Virus record (IMG/VR): IMGVR_UViG_3300030044_000014
Span: 51,220 to 115,219 of that record
Strand: one strand, 5' to 3'
DNA length: 64,000 bases
Source of the DNA: a virus
In this document: in pieces, positions 55,101-64,000 of the stretch
How positions within the stretch are numbered: the first letter of the stretch is position 1
Layout of the letters: the number at the start of each line of letters is the position of its first letter
Notes under the pieces: model-generated
The model's database searches: none
What the model was told of the DNA's origin: nothing
Seen by the model: the letters and a program-made list of their open reading frames with translations, nothing else
Translations under genes and position numbers: made by a program

Positions 55101-58100
55101 CTCAATCGTTGTTGTAATGGATCAGAATTCAGCTACCGAAACTGTTGACATTCAAATGGCTCGTACAGGTCGCGTAAATGCTGGCTCTGGCGGATCTACA
55201 TTCTTGCCTACTACTACAGAATTCTCAGGATACGATGCAGACAACGAAGCTGGCATCGACTTCTCAAACACTACAGTTTGGGGAACAGAAGTTAACGGAA
55301 CGAACTTCAGCGACTATGCTGTATGGTTCATGGCCCGTAACTGGTACTACGGCGGTGGCGTCGGCTCTGGACAAGGGCAGCTTATAGTTCGTGCTCAGCA
55401 GTACGGACCTAACGGTAACCAGTTGAAGTTCGCGCTCGGATATCCTACATTGGTTAACCAAGCTCCTTCAACTACGTTCGTTAACACACCTTCGTACAGC
55501 ACTTTAACCTACATCTTCGGATCGGGAAATGCACGACCTATCGCTGTATCAGCTGGCGACCGCATCTCTGTAACCGGTCCATATCCTGACAATTCGACCA
55601 ATTTCCCTAGTGGAGCGTCGAGCACAGGAAATTACTACGACTATTCGTTCTCTGCAGGTAACTTCTCGACTGTTAAAGTTGGGGATGTCTTATCTATCAA
55701 TTCGGGTTCGGGCGTATCGCCTAGCAACAGCGGTCAGTTCTATGTGCAAGCTATCAGCGGCACTACTATACGTGTGTTTAATCCGACTGGTTCTGTTACT
55801 GCTCCGGGAACACCTGAGACAAGCACAGTTACTACAATTGCTGATGTTGTAGGAACCCCTACATCTTATGGCGTTACAACTGTTGCTGATGTAAGCGACA
55901 ACCTATACCAAAAATACTTCACGATCTACGATACTCAAGGATCTGTAGCAGTATGGTATGACGTTAATAACACTGGTGTTGCAGCTCCTGCTGCTGGCAC
56001 AAACCGTTACATTAAAGTAGCTACTGTTGTTACAAATGATACAGCTGCTACAATCGCCACTAAAACTAGCCAAGCTATTGCGCTTGATAATGCTTTCACT
56101 GTGGGAGTTGTTGGAACTCAGTTGACAATCACTAACGTGATCAACGGAGCACTTGCAAATGGTAACTCTAACACTTCTGGCTTTACTGTTACTACTTCTA
56201 CGGGAACAGCAAATCAATCGTTGACTGGTAAATACTTCTATATCTACGAGCCTGCTGGTTCAGTAGCTGTATGGTTTGACATGGGTGATGGATCAACTCC
56301 TGAGCCATTCCATGGAGCTAATCGCTCGATTGAAGTTACTGGTGCACCTTACGGAGCAAGTGCAGCTACTGTTGCTGCAGCGATCGTACAGGTTGTTAAC
56401 CCTGACGTTTCATTCCGCGCTACTGCTTCTGGCAATGCAGTCACAATCACTTCGACTTCTGACGGAGCTCTTCCTGCTTCGACTGCTGGAACTTCTGGTT
56501 TCACAGTATCTAGTGTCGCAGGAACATTGACAACTGCTGAGTTGGTAACTAACCCTAACGGCCTCTCGATCTTCCCACTGTCTGGAAATGACGTGGCCAC
56601 TATCGCTAGCACTGTTAATGCTGGAACGATCATGACCCTTACTCCGGTCGGATCTACTGCGCTCACTATTAACAAAGCTACTGCTGAAGAAGATTACACA
56701 TACTCTGGAAACGCAACTGCACTTGCTTACGGACACAACCCTACAAACTCTGCTACTCGCGGTTCTGTTGGAATGTATGATGGCGTTGCATACTGCAAAT
56801 CATTCAGCAACAGCAACCCTAACTTCACGTTAAAGGCTGCTCTGGTTCTTGAAGGTGTATCGTCTGCGTATGATATGGCTACAGCGCCTAACTACAACGA
56901 TGCTAACTTGGGCGAATACTTCAAGTTGATTCCTACTTCTGTTAAGAATATCTATCACCACTTTACACAGAAAGCTCTTTCACAGCTTCCTATCATCGCT
57001 GATCTCACTATCACTAATGATCGTAAACGTATTCAGATTGACTCTATGCAGCTCGGTTCTGCAGGAGCGATTGAGGTTATCGGTGGTAATGCTAACGCTT
57101 CAGTTGCTTATATTAACTCTGAAGCTGAAGACACTACAGATAACACTGGCGAATACTTGCTGGTTAAGATCCCTGCATTCCCTGACACTTTTAGTTCTGG
57201 TGACTATGTTACGCTCACAAATGATGCAGGTGTTAACCGCCTGAATCGTCTACAAGCTACAGACACTATCGACGTAACACTTCCTTCTTCTGGATTCGCA
57301 GCTTATAACTACAATCCAAAAGTGATCAACGTTGCTTCTTCTTCTGTGTTCACAATCGCAGATGTATCTGGCAGCTACGGACGCCCTGCAGGATATGTAT
57401 GGCGTTGGACACACGGCGGTGGACTTACTTTCGCAGCTGTAAACGCTGGCGATATTTTGTTCGCATTTGGTGCAACTCTTCCTTGGGCTCAAGGCAATAA
57501 AGTTCAGTCTTCTGGTGATGGAAACATCGCTGGTTTCCCAATCATCTTCGTAAATGATGGAGCCAACTACATTGACGTTATTAACCCACTTGGTAAAGCA
57601 ATGGGTTCTACTGCGGTAGGAACTGGTAACACAATTCAGATCTGCCCAACTCCAGCTGTTCGTTGGACGTTATCGCATGCCGCATGGGTGCCAACTGGCT
57701 CTATCATCGGCAATGGAACTACTGCTTCATTCATCGCTACTGCCCCTGTTCGTTTGAACACTGGCGACATGGTGAGCATACAAGATAGCAACAACATCCC
57801 TGATGGAACTTACGGTCCTGTAACTGTAACTGGAACTACTACGTTTTCGTTCGCTTACGCTAGCGCAGCGTTCAGCGAAGCACAGACTGGTGCATCAGTA
57901 TTAAAATCAGGCCTTGTTCCTACTCGTTACAAAGTTGAGAAGCTCGGCTTCAATAACATGATCCGTATCCACCGTTATGATGGCCAAAGCCCTCGCTTCA
58001 CGGATTGCGGAGTTGCAGTTGACGATTACATGGTTATCGGCGGATCTACATTTGCTTCGAACAACAACGGAACATTCCGTGTTCAAGCGGTTGATAACGA

Positions 58101-59253
58101 CAGCATCATTATTGTTAACGCTACTGGAACTGATGAGCTCAACACAACGACGCTCTTCAACAACAAAGGCTACGAAGCTGCATGGATCAGCAACACTGAC
58201 TACGTAACTGGTATTCCAGGAACGTTCAAGGATGTAGTTGTTGGTCAGTGGGTCAAACAAGCTCAGGACCCTGATTCGTACTACTTGCAAGTGGTTTCGA
58301 TCAACGGTTCGGCTGCCACTGCTACACAGATCAACCTCGGTGGAAACTACGAAGGTTCGACTACTTCTGCTCCTGGCGTTTCGTACGATGAGTTAAATAA
58401 CTACAATACCGGTATTTATCTCCAAGCTATTGACGATATCATCTTCTACGAAGGTGACGCTGTCGTTGCTGCAGATACTCTATCAGTTCAAAACCTCGTA
58501 GACCCTAACTGGTTCAACGTAGGAAACATTGGCGTGTTCACAATCGCTGCCTTTGGTACTGATGGAACCACTTATAAGCCTTACGTTCGCGTTGCTAACG
58601 GTAACGGTGTTGCAGAGACTGCTCGTGAGCTCGCTGTATCTCCCACTGGCTTCTATATCACTGAAAGCTTGTTGAACAAGTTCTATACGACTCGTTTGAT
58701 CACTCACTCTGTTATGGACGATGCCACCACAACGCTTCGTTCGTTGTACATGGTTCCTGATAACAGAAGCTACAAGTTCAGCAATGCTAACAACACTAGT
58801 GTTACACACTCTGGTAAACTTGGATTCAGCACTGATGTAACTACTGGTATCGATGGATACCTTTACTACACAGGATTGTTGCAAACTGTTCAACGTATTG
58901 TTGACGGTTACGAACCAGATGCAGTTACATACCCAGGTCGTCGTGCAGTTGGTGGCTTGATTGAGACTCTTCCTCCGCTGGTTAACGACATCACTATTGC
59001 TATCAACGTTACAACTAGTAACGGTGTTAACCTTGGTGACATCACTAACAACATCAAGTCTGTGATCATTAACTATGTTCAAGGTCTTGGAGTTGGTACA
59101 GACGTTATCTTGTCAGAGATCATTGCTCAGGTAATGGGAATTAAAGGTGTTGCAGCTGTAACATTTACTAACCCAACTCCTAGCACCGAACGTATAACTA
59201 TCGCTAGTAATACGCGCGCTAATATCTCGGCTGATAACATCGGAATTGCATAA
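52174..59253 (+). CDS. Giant gpJ/gp6-like baseplate wedge protein, 2359 aa
   Basis: The N-terminus (NDLNAGSVLLTLLEAAAAND, LDARAGDYGLTRY, DVQLRNRI) and the last ~90 residues (ITIAINVTTSNGVNLGDI, SEIIAQVMGIKGVAAVTF) match baseplate J proteins, which are normally 300-500 residues. Between ~300 and ~2250 lie many inserted beta domains, including a tandem duplication. The central part likely forms receptor- or sugar-binding outgrowths on the wedge. Confidence 0.85.
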   Translation: MAIQIKSFNQILGDMIRTILAETPLNDLNAGSVLLTLLEAAAANDFENNAAILNVLELLNIDAVQNSDLDARAGDYGLTRYAAIKASGNVTITNTNITKISTGLYVIKPAPISGQTTLFVNSTTGWAPSGTLYIGRGTQSFEGPIPYSSITQYATYSQINLGSALQRDHLISDVVVDSQGEPDRIIAAGTVVSIPANNQNPEIQYVTLRDAVIPAGEQNVTNVQVIALVAGSQGNAGINTITAFDTPPFAGAAVSNTNAFTDGADIETDVQLRNRIQSYSTTLARGTAASIIDAVIGVSDSTDNKQVASAVITEPTAVNEPSILYIDDGTGFEPSYTGQSVDTLLKNADGTEEFLQLSNYPLPRPQVVNTEAGPFTVTVGSILRVIVDGTEEDIQFLATDFANISAATISEIIIAINARATSFSARFTNDGENILIYPQAYDAELIQVSPQRSTDSTLLYINNLLKFPTNQYSYISLFKNSTRIYEKEKSASVETAAFANWNITGPGDIIISVDGTPAQDRTFALSDFAGASSFASLTLAQYVAAFNTKFAGLTATATASQTMLITSNQQGSASSISVSGGTYLDKWFTSGEISSTGQSSQFQLNRQTGNLQVVDINAGDTVTAGITDAKGFVLSSTTTSGNYNVSSDTNGRPSEMVVVADSTYTTQRALTLLVGATISITNPSGTDMRIMSSTLAAFEALLPGDFIYLTPRTTGWVNSANAGLFKIHAKGPHLTAGTDSFVDVQNINVVPQSNVSILDSLDISAFTTDGFPQIWRGVYVDNPPVASITSIIDSLNTDLINVIASVYNSSAIKLTSTTENGGSIAIPVAVSNASLLFASTPTAELGNPPLIAYSVPTKDLVSNFRITTPTNQNVFLNRHTYTDVKRQLLANSVPDQPDYTGTYSEIVDANLDATTMDFDDYLSFTGGNNRGQFRTVAAFPTSGNVGTQEGTARTQLDHIIGDELQVVTPIQFTTDDSIVVVMDQNSATETVDIQMARTGRVNAGSGGSTFLPTTTEFSGYDADNEAGIDFSNTTVWGTEVNGTNFSDYAVWFMARNWYYGGGVGSGQGQLIVRAQQYGPNGNQLKFALGYPTLVNQAPSTTFVNTPSYSTLTYIFGSGNARPIAVSAGDRISVTGPYPDNSTNFPSGASSTGNYYDYSFSAGNFSTVKVGDVLSINSGSGVSPSNSGQFYVQAISGTTIRVFNPTGSVTAPGTPETSTVTTIADVVGTPTSYGVTTVADVSDNLYQKYFTIYDTQGSVAVWYDVNNTGVAAPAAGTNRYIKVATVVTNDTAATIATKTSQAIALDNAFTVGVVGTQLTITNVINGALANGNSNTSGFTVTTSTGTANQSLTGKYFYIYEPAGSVAVWFDMGDGSTPEPFHGANRSIEVTGAPYGASAATVAAAIVQVVNPDVSFRATASGNAVTITSTSDGALPASTAGTSGFTVSSVAGTLTTAELVTNPNGLSIFPLSGNDVATIASTVNAGTIMTLTPVGSTALTINKATAEEDYTYSGNATALAYGHNPTNSATRGSVGMYDGVAYCKSFSNSNPNFTLKAALVLEGVSSAYDMATAPNYNDANLGEYFKLIPTSVKNIYHHFTQKALSQLPIIADLTITNDRKRIQIDSMQLGSAGAIEVIGGNANASVAYINSEAEDTTDNTGEYLLVKIPAFPDTFSSGDYVTLTNDAGVNRLNRLQATDTIDVTLPSSGFAAYNYNPKVINVASSSVFTIADVSGSYGRPAGYVWRWTHGGGLTFAAVNAGDILFAFGATLPWAQGNKVQSSGDGNIAGFPIIFVNDGANYIDVINPLGKAMGSTAVGTGNTIQICPTPAVRWTLSHAAWVPTGSIIGNGTTASFIATAPVRLNTGDMVSIQDSNNIPDGTYGPVTVTGTTTFSFAYASAAFSEAQTGASVLKSGLVPTRYKVEKLGFNNMIRIHRYDGQSPRFTDCGVAVDDYMVIGGSTFASNNNGTFRVQAVDNDSIIIVNATGTDELNTTTLFNNKGYEAAWISNTDYVTGIPGTFKDVVVGQWVKQAQDPDSYYLQVVSINGSAATATQINLGGNYEGSTTSAPGVSYDELNNYNTGIYLQAIDDIIFYEGDAVVAADTLSVQNLVDPNWFNVGNIGVFTIAAFGTDGTTYKPYVRVANGNGVAETARELAVSPTGFYITESLLNKFYTTRLITHSVMDDATTTLRSLYMVPDNRSYKFSNANNTSVTHSGKLGFSTDVTTGIDGYLYYTGLLQTVQRIVDGYEPDAVTYPGRRAVGGLIETLPPLVNDITIAINVTTSNGVNLGDITNNIKSVIINYVQGLGVGTDVILSEIIAQVMGIKGVAAVTFTNPTPSTERITIASNTRANISADNIGIA
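55905..56525 (+). repeat. Tandem ~100-residue domain duplication inside the gpJ-like gene
   Basis: Two consecutive units begin YFTIYDTQGSVAVWYD and YFYIYEPAGSVAVWFD and end TSGFTVTTSTGT and TSGFTVSSVAGT, at about 55905-56215 and 56226-56525. Confidence 0.75.
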
Positions 59254-59255
59254 TA

Positions 59256-61784
59256 ATGGCTGGTAATAAGACTAAGACAGATGCATTACATGACTTGCTA
59301 CCAAGTCATTTTAACAGCAGAACCAATCCTAACTGGAAGGCTCTGCTAGATGCTATTGGTTCTAAGGACCAAGAGACTGCTGACTTAGTTGCTGCTGTGC
59401 GTGATCAGTTCTTTGTTAAGACTGCATCTGCTCCATACTTAGATCGCTTGGCAGCTAACAACATGATCTCTCGTCCATCCCTCGTTGGCATGGATGACCC
59501 CAGCTTTCGTCAGTACATTCCGATCCTCTCTTATAGTCCGAAGCAAGTAAAACTCATCATCGATCAGCTTCTTGACATCTTCTTCTTTAAGCAGAGTACT
59601 ACTGCATTCATCACAACTACTCTTGCTGAGCCATTCGCACTTCAAGATGGTTGGGAATTTGAATACACGGTAGATCAGATCAACGATGAGCGCATTCAAT
59701 TCAGCGCATCTGACTTTACAGACATCACTAACGCTTCTGCAAATGAAGTGGTTGCCGCTATCAACCGTCAGACCCAGTACAGCTATGCTACTGCTGACTA
59801 TGATAGCATCACTAAGAATACTTACATTCAACTATTCACAAATACAATTGGATCTAAAGGATCGCTTCAGATTGAGGGCGGGCGGGCTAACGTTGCGTTC
59901 CAGTTCAATGGCTTTATCTCTGGTGCTGGTCAAGGTGCTAACACTCAGTGGACTGTCACGAAGATCGGTCAAGATGTTACTTTTACAAACACCGGCGGTC
60001 AATCTCCTGGTCTTAACCAGTTACAGATTGGCGACATTGCTATAATTAACCTGACAGGAAACGTTGGATCGTTTGCTATCACGAACGTTGATTTAGCTAA
60101 CAATGCTATTACCTTTGTAAATCTCTTTGCGACAGTTGGTGTTTATAACCAGACTGACGCTACACAAGTAAAGTTCCTGCGTCCTAATAAGTATGCAGGA
60201 TACTTAAATCCTCGCCGGGCTATGACTTGGGAAGTAACCCAAGGCGAGATCACGGTTGAGATGCCTACTTCTCCTCCTGTTGTTAAGCGTTCCCTTATGG
60301 GATCTGCTCACATCAATGGGGTGTTCAGTCAAATGGACTCGCGTGACAGCGATACCACTATGACCTTGGCTGACGCGACAAATTTCCCAGATGGTGGAAA
60401 TTTCTGGCTTGAGCCCGTTGAAGCTATCATCTCGCACTACATTACTAACTCTGAGAACACAACGGTTACGACGACTAGCAATACTCGTCTGATCTATGAT
60501 GTTCAAAAGTATTCATATACGACTCGCCAAGCAGCAAGTACGACTGGTACGATCCTGTCAGGATCACAGCAGATTACCGTGGTAGATCCTACGAACATCG
60601 CAACTGGACAACAGGTCGTAATGGCCAATGTTCCTAGTTATGCTCTAGTTCTATCGGTTGTTGGCAATCTTGTTAACATCGATAGAGAAGCTACTGCAGA
60701 GAGTGACAGCGTTGCTGTAACATTCTTAGGCAACCAGCTACAAGGAATCAGCCCTGCTCTTCCTGCTTCGGCAGCAACGAATGAATATGCTAACACATCG
60801 ATTAGCCGCACGTCTGGCGTCGTTACGGTTACCGTTTCTCAGGCGCATGGATATCAAGTAGGCGAATCTGCGATCATCTCAGGCAGTTCTGGGATCTTAG
60901 ATAGCGTTACTACTGGCACACTGACATCTGGATCTAACCAGGTAACTAATATCGCAAACGTATCTGGAATTGCTCCAGGAATGCTTATTTCTGCTATCGG
61001 TATCCCATCTGGAACTAGCGTTACAGATATTCAGGGCACTACTGTTACTATGGACCAGAATGCTTCTGGTAACGGAACAGCTACATTAAACTTTAGCGAA
61101 AGCTTGAACGGCGGATTCATTATCACGTCAGTTCCTTCGCCCACAACATATACTTTCACAGACCTCGGCAACAATGGAACAGCCTCAAACTCTGGCACTT
61201 CGCGTGTAGAGCGTGCAGGTCTTGCTCCCACAGGATCAAACGTCTACTGCACCAATGCTGTCCCAGCTTCAGAGAGCCGGATCGAAGGACCTTATATCTG
61301 GGATCTTACTGCCCCTTTCGTTCTCTCTAGTGATACTGGAACTATTGCTGATAGCATACAAGCTGGTAAAATTGTTCGGCTTCTTGACTTAGGAACGAAT
61401 ACGATCCCGTCAACTGGTGGTTACTTGATCTTTGACTATGGTCTTGAGACTCAAGAGGGTCCAGTCAGATATCTCTATAAGCCTACAGACTCGACCATCG
61501 CTATTGATCCTTCTTACACTTTTAAGTTCAGTCATGCCATTGGCTCTGGTATAACCTTAGTTGAAACTAATGGGCCCCATACGATGAGTGGTACGGCTGC
61601 TGAATATCCTGCTTACATAACTGACCCTTCTCAAGCTAGAATAACTCTTGAGAACTTGATTACGTCAGTGAAAAGTGCGGGTATCTTTGTCAACTTCTTG
61701 ATTCGTTACCCAGATCAGCTATACGGAACTTTGGACGTATACAATGAACAAGGGCTTGGTGCTGGCGCACCGTTCAGTGATTGA
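59256..61784 (+). CDS. Large baseplate/tail protein (gpI-like position), 842 aa
   Basis: The N-terminal ~110 residues (KTASAPYLDRLAANNMISRP, SFRQYIPILSYSPKQVK) resemble tail proteins that link wedge and fibres; the rest is beta-rich with tail-type modules (SQAHGYQVGESAIISG, GGFIITSVPSPTTYTF). Placed directly after gpJ, where gpI-type connectors occur. Confidence 0.65.
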   Translation: MAGNKTKTDALHDLLPSHFNSRTNPNWKALLDAIGSKDQETADLVAAVRDQFFVKTASAPYLDRLAANNMISRPSLVGMDDPSFRQYIPILSYSPKQVKLIIDQLLDIFFFKQSTTAFITTTLAEPFALQDGWEFEYTVDQINDERIQFSASDFTDITNASANEVVAAINRQTQYSYATADYDSITKNTYIQLFTNTIGSKGSLQIEGGRANVAFQFNGFISGAGQGANTQWTVTKIGQDVTFTNTGGQSPGLNQLQIGDIAIINLTGNVGSFAITNVDLANNAITFVNLFATVGVYNQTDATQVKFLRPNKYAGYLNPRRAMTWEVTQGEITVEMPTSPPVVKRSLMGSAHINGVFSQMDSRDSDTTMTLADATNFPDGGNFWLEPVEAIISHYITNSENTTVTTTSNTRLIYDVQKYSYTTRQAASTTGTILSGSQQITVVDPTNIATGQQVVMANVPSYALVLSVVGNLVNIDREATAESDSVAVTFLGNQLQGISPALPASAATNEYANTSISRTSGVVTVTVSQAHGYQVGESAIISGSSGILDSVTTGTLTSGSNQVTNIANVSGIAPGMLISAIGIPSGTSVTDIQGTTVTMDQNASGNGTATLNFSESLNGGFIITSVPSPTTYTFTDLGNNGTASNSGTSRVERAGLAPTGSNVYCTNAVPASESRIEGPYIWDLTAPFVLSSDTGTIADSIQAGKIVRLLDLGTNTIPSTGGYLIFDYGLETQEGPVRYLYKPTDSTIAIDPSYTFKFSHAIGSGITLVETNGPHTMSGTAAEYPAYITDPSQARITLENLITSVKSAGIFVNFLIRYPDQLYGTLDVYNEQGLGAGAPFSD

Positions 61785-61796
61785 GTCCGATTGGAG

Positions 61797-61802
61797 TATA
61801 AT
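61797..61802 (+). promoter_or_regulatory. TATAAT box exactly 6 nt before ATG (leaderless start)
   Basis: TATAAT-TAAGTT-ATG for the gene at 61809; no ribosome site. Confidence 0.6.
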
Positions 61803-61808
61803 TAAGTT

Positions 61809-64000
61809 ATGGCTGTATTAGGTAGACTTTTAATTTCTAGCGCTGAACGACTAGACCTTCCAGACGTTTTGTCAATCGACAGCTATGCAGCTGGCGATTT
61901 CAAATATCTTCTCCAAGGCTTAGTTAATAACGAAAAACCTTATGTCCTGAAAGGATTCGAGGTTATCGATCCTGCGAGTGCCATCGGCACTCAGACATGC
62001 TCAATTGAGATTGCAGACTCATGTGTGTTCTATCCGGGCTCTGCAGCAGGTCCATTCTTCTACGGTCTTCCAGCTGGAAACACGAACGCTCAGCCACTCG
62101 TTCCTGAACTCCGCAAGAACGCAGTTAACTACGTTTACCTTACTTTCACTACGACAAATACTTCTACTGACAGCCGCGCTTTCTGGGATCCAGATAAGAA
62201 CGGTGGAGTCGGTGGTGAATTCACTCAGGATGTAAATACTGAGAGCGTTCTAACTTGCCAAGTTAACGTTTCTACTGGCGCTTTCCCGGCCAACACGATT
62301 CCTATTGCTAAGATCACAGTTGGTGCAGTTGTTATTACTGCAATACAAGATGCTCGCGATATGATGTTCCGTCTCGGAACTGGTGGAATCAGCCCGAATC
62401 CATTCGCTTCTTACGACTGGCAATCTCTTCCTAATTCTAGCTATCAACGTAACGAACCGCCTACAACTATGGTTGCTGGTGGCGTTAACCCTTTCGAGGG
62501 TGGCGACAAGAACATCGAGTCTCTGAAAGACTGGATGGACGCAGTTATGACCAAGCTTCGCGAGCTTGGTGGTACTATTTACTGGTACCAGGACGCTTCA
62601 ACTTACAGTATCGTAAGCACATTCACTGATGCATTAACTACTACCTATAAATCTAAAGGTAGCTGGGTTCACAGTGGAACCACTCCAGGTCTCGTTACTT
62701 GGACTGAAGACATCAAGATTAAACTTACTTCTGATCCACGTTACTATATGCTTCGCGCTGGTAACGTACAGATGGCGAACGAAAATGTCGCGTACCTAGA
62801 TCTAGTCCGTAATCAACCGATCAATAGCACCGATGCACCTGTTGCATTCACTAACGGTCAAGCCTACATCAACACGGTCGGTGGATCTGTTGGATTGTTC
62901 GCTAACCTTTCACAAGGTGACTGGATTAAACAAGCGAGCGATCCTGCTCAATACTTCTTACAGGTTGAGGCATTCTTTGACTCTGTAAACGGTGCAGGAA
63001 ACCAAACGACTGCGGCACTTGCTAAGTCAGTTGTTTTGTCTGGCGCTTACCTTGGCGTTACAACAAACAACAACGCTCGCTACGATAAAGGTGTTTACAC
63101 TGCTGGCGATGTGATTGTTTCTTCGCGTAATGCTGCTGCTATTGCTGCTGCTGGTGGAGACTTCAGCTGGTTGATCCTTCGTTCGGACACTATCGAGTCT
63201 ATTGGTAACATTGCAACAACTAGTCTTACAGTTAGCGTTGCTACTGGATCTGGTTCTCAAGCACTTGTTACTAGCACGACAGCTCACGGTCTCTTAGACG
63301 GTCAGCGCGTAACGATTGCTGGAACAACTGACTACAATGGAACATACGCTGTAGAAGTTGCTTCTACAACTACTTTCTATATCACTACTGCTGTTACAGC
63401 TGCTGGTCCTGAAACAGGAACTGCAAATTATGCAACGGTAACCACTGTTGCTCGCTCTACACAATATGGACTACAACTCGAGTCTGCAGATCACGGATTT
63501 GCTACAGACGAGACTATCCAAATTACTGGAACCACCAACTATAATGGTTCGTTCCAAGTTGCTGTTATCGACTCTACACACTTCCAGATCCCAGTTGCAG
63601 GTCCTCTTGCTACTGAGACTGCTGGTTCTGCAACGCTTGCACAAGTAATCGTTCGCTCTGAACTTGGTGCATTCTCGCTAGTTCAAGGTGAGTCTGGTTC
63701 TATCGGCGACGTTCTTTCTCAGAACATTAAATTGTTCTTGGGAATGACTTCAGATACTCAAGTCTATCCTGACTATGCTGTTCCATCTGGCTACAATACG
63801 CTAGCAGGCACAGAGAACTTCAACAGTGCATCTACTGACAACGTAACAACTCGCCTTAGCGAATTGACTGCGATGATGGCTGATAAAGCCCAGGATAAGA
63901 CTGTTAAGTACTTAGCTACTGGACTTACATCAGTTACAAACACTACAAGCGGTTCAGCTCAGCAAATCACATTTGCTCCAGCTGGTGCTACCCTTACATT
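61809..64000 (+). CDS. Tail fibre or baseplate-associated protein, partial
   Basis: At least 730 residues, open to the window end. The first ~330 residues (LQGLVNNEKPYVLKGFEV, AGGVNPFEGGDKNIESLKDW) look like a phage fibre base; later TAHGLLDGQRVTIAG, TDYNGTYAV and ADHGFATDETIQITG, TNYNGSFQV are repeated beta modules common in tail fibres. Likely leaderless. Confidence 0.75.
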   Translation, partial: MAVLGRLLISSAERLDLPDVLSIDSYAAGDFKYLLQGLVNNEKPYVLKGFEVIDPASAIGTQTCSIEIADSCVFYPGSAAGPFFYGLPAGNTNAQPLVPELRKNAVNYVYLTFTTTNTSTDSRAFWDPDKNGGVGGEFTQDVNTESVLTCQVNVSTGAFPANTIPIAKITVGAVVITAIQDARDMMFRLGTGGISPNPFASYDWQSLPNSSYQRNEPPTTMVAGGVNPFEGGDKNIESLKDWMDAVMTKLRELGGTIYWYQDASTYSIVSTFTDALTTTYKSKGSWVHSGTTPGLVTWTEDIKIKLTSDPRYYMLRAGNVQMANENVAYLDLVRNQPINSTDAPVAFTNGQAYINTVGGSVGLFANLSQGDWIKQASDPAQYFLQVEAFFDSVNGAGNQTTAALAKSVVLSGAYLGVTTNNNARYDKGVYTAGDVIVSSRNAAAIAAAGGDFSWLILRSDTIESIGNIATTSLTVSVATGSGSQALVTSTTAHGLLDGQRVTIAGTTDYNGTYAVEVASTTTFYITTAVTAAGPETGTANYATVTTVARSTQYGLQLESADHGFATDETIQITGTTNYNGSFQVAVIDSTHFQIPVAGPLATETAGSATLAQVIVRSELGAFSLVQGESGSIGDVLSQNIKLFLGMTSDTQVYPDYAVPSGYNTLAGTENFNSASTDNVTTRLSELTAMMADKAQDKTVKYLATGLTSVTNTTSGSAQQITFAPAGATLT

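Noticed and set aside
1-64000. CRISPR array, integrase, repressor or tRNA genes
   Set aside because: No regularly spaced direct repeats, no recombinase motifs and no cloverleaf with a proper T-arm were seen by eye.

Overview
The window is a contiguous piece of a large, strictly lytic-looking, contractile-tailed phage (myovirus) genome. The right half (about 32.7 kb to the end) is a single plus-strand late block that can be followed gene by gene: neck and head-completion candidates, a Nudix-fusion protein, tail sheath, three tail-tube paralogues, a gpG/gpGT pair with a -1 slippery site, tape measure, baseplate hub, spike, a LysM plus gp25-like wedge, a 2,359-residue gpJ-like wedge protein and two long tail or fibre proteins, the last cut by the window edge. 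No integrase, repressor, tRNA, rRNA or CRISPR array was found.

The left end (1 to 10 kb) carries metabolism and proteolysis genes: an ATP-dependent DNA ligase (cut by the edge), a CoaD-like nucleotidyltransferase, a DUF3307-like membrane protein, two ClpP-like proteins, a lipoprotein subtilase, ThyX and an adenosylcobalamin-dependent (class II) ribonucleotide reductase. Six free-standing HNH/endonuclease VII-type genes interrupt the window, three near the left end and three in the early part of the structural block.

From 10 to 28.5 kb nearly everything is on the minus strand and very small: tightly packed, often overlapping genes of 30 to 190 codons, including lipoproteins, one-helix membrane peptides, RNase HI, a zincin-like lipoprotein, an Imm-5-like Ala/Tyr repeat protein and three paralogues of one small soluble protein family. 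This block has recognisable control signals: a box CTGAnnCTATA in front of many genes, a 17-bp element ACTGACACTGCTACGCC repeated five times just downstream of hairpins, and strong hairpin terminators. A stretch of about 0.5 kb (26.2 to 26.7 kb) has no gene but several of these boxes.

The most unusual content is a family of at least 23 tiny proteins scattered over 10 to 32 kb that share little except one amphipathic segment of the form L-x-x-L-L-x-K-L-G-I-x-S. Eight of them form a plus-strand operon (28.7 to 30.2 kb) in which each start codon overlaps the preceding stop. A second unusual feature is a set of seven genes with a TATAAT box exactly six bases before the ATG, so transcripts should start on the start codon (leaderless mRNAs); these include two homing endonucleases, a baseplate gene and a tail-fibre gene.

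The host is not identified by sequence. Lipoprotein signals show a bacterial, probably Gram-negative host. A collagen-like Gly-X-Y lipoprotein and HExxH lipoprotein recall proteins common in Bdellovibrio-type predators, but that is only a weak inference. The B12-dependent reductase implies a host that makes or imports cobalamin.
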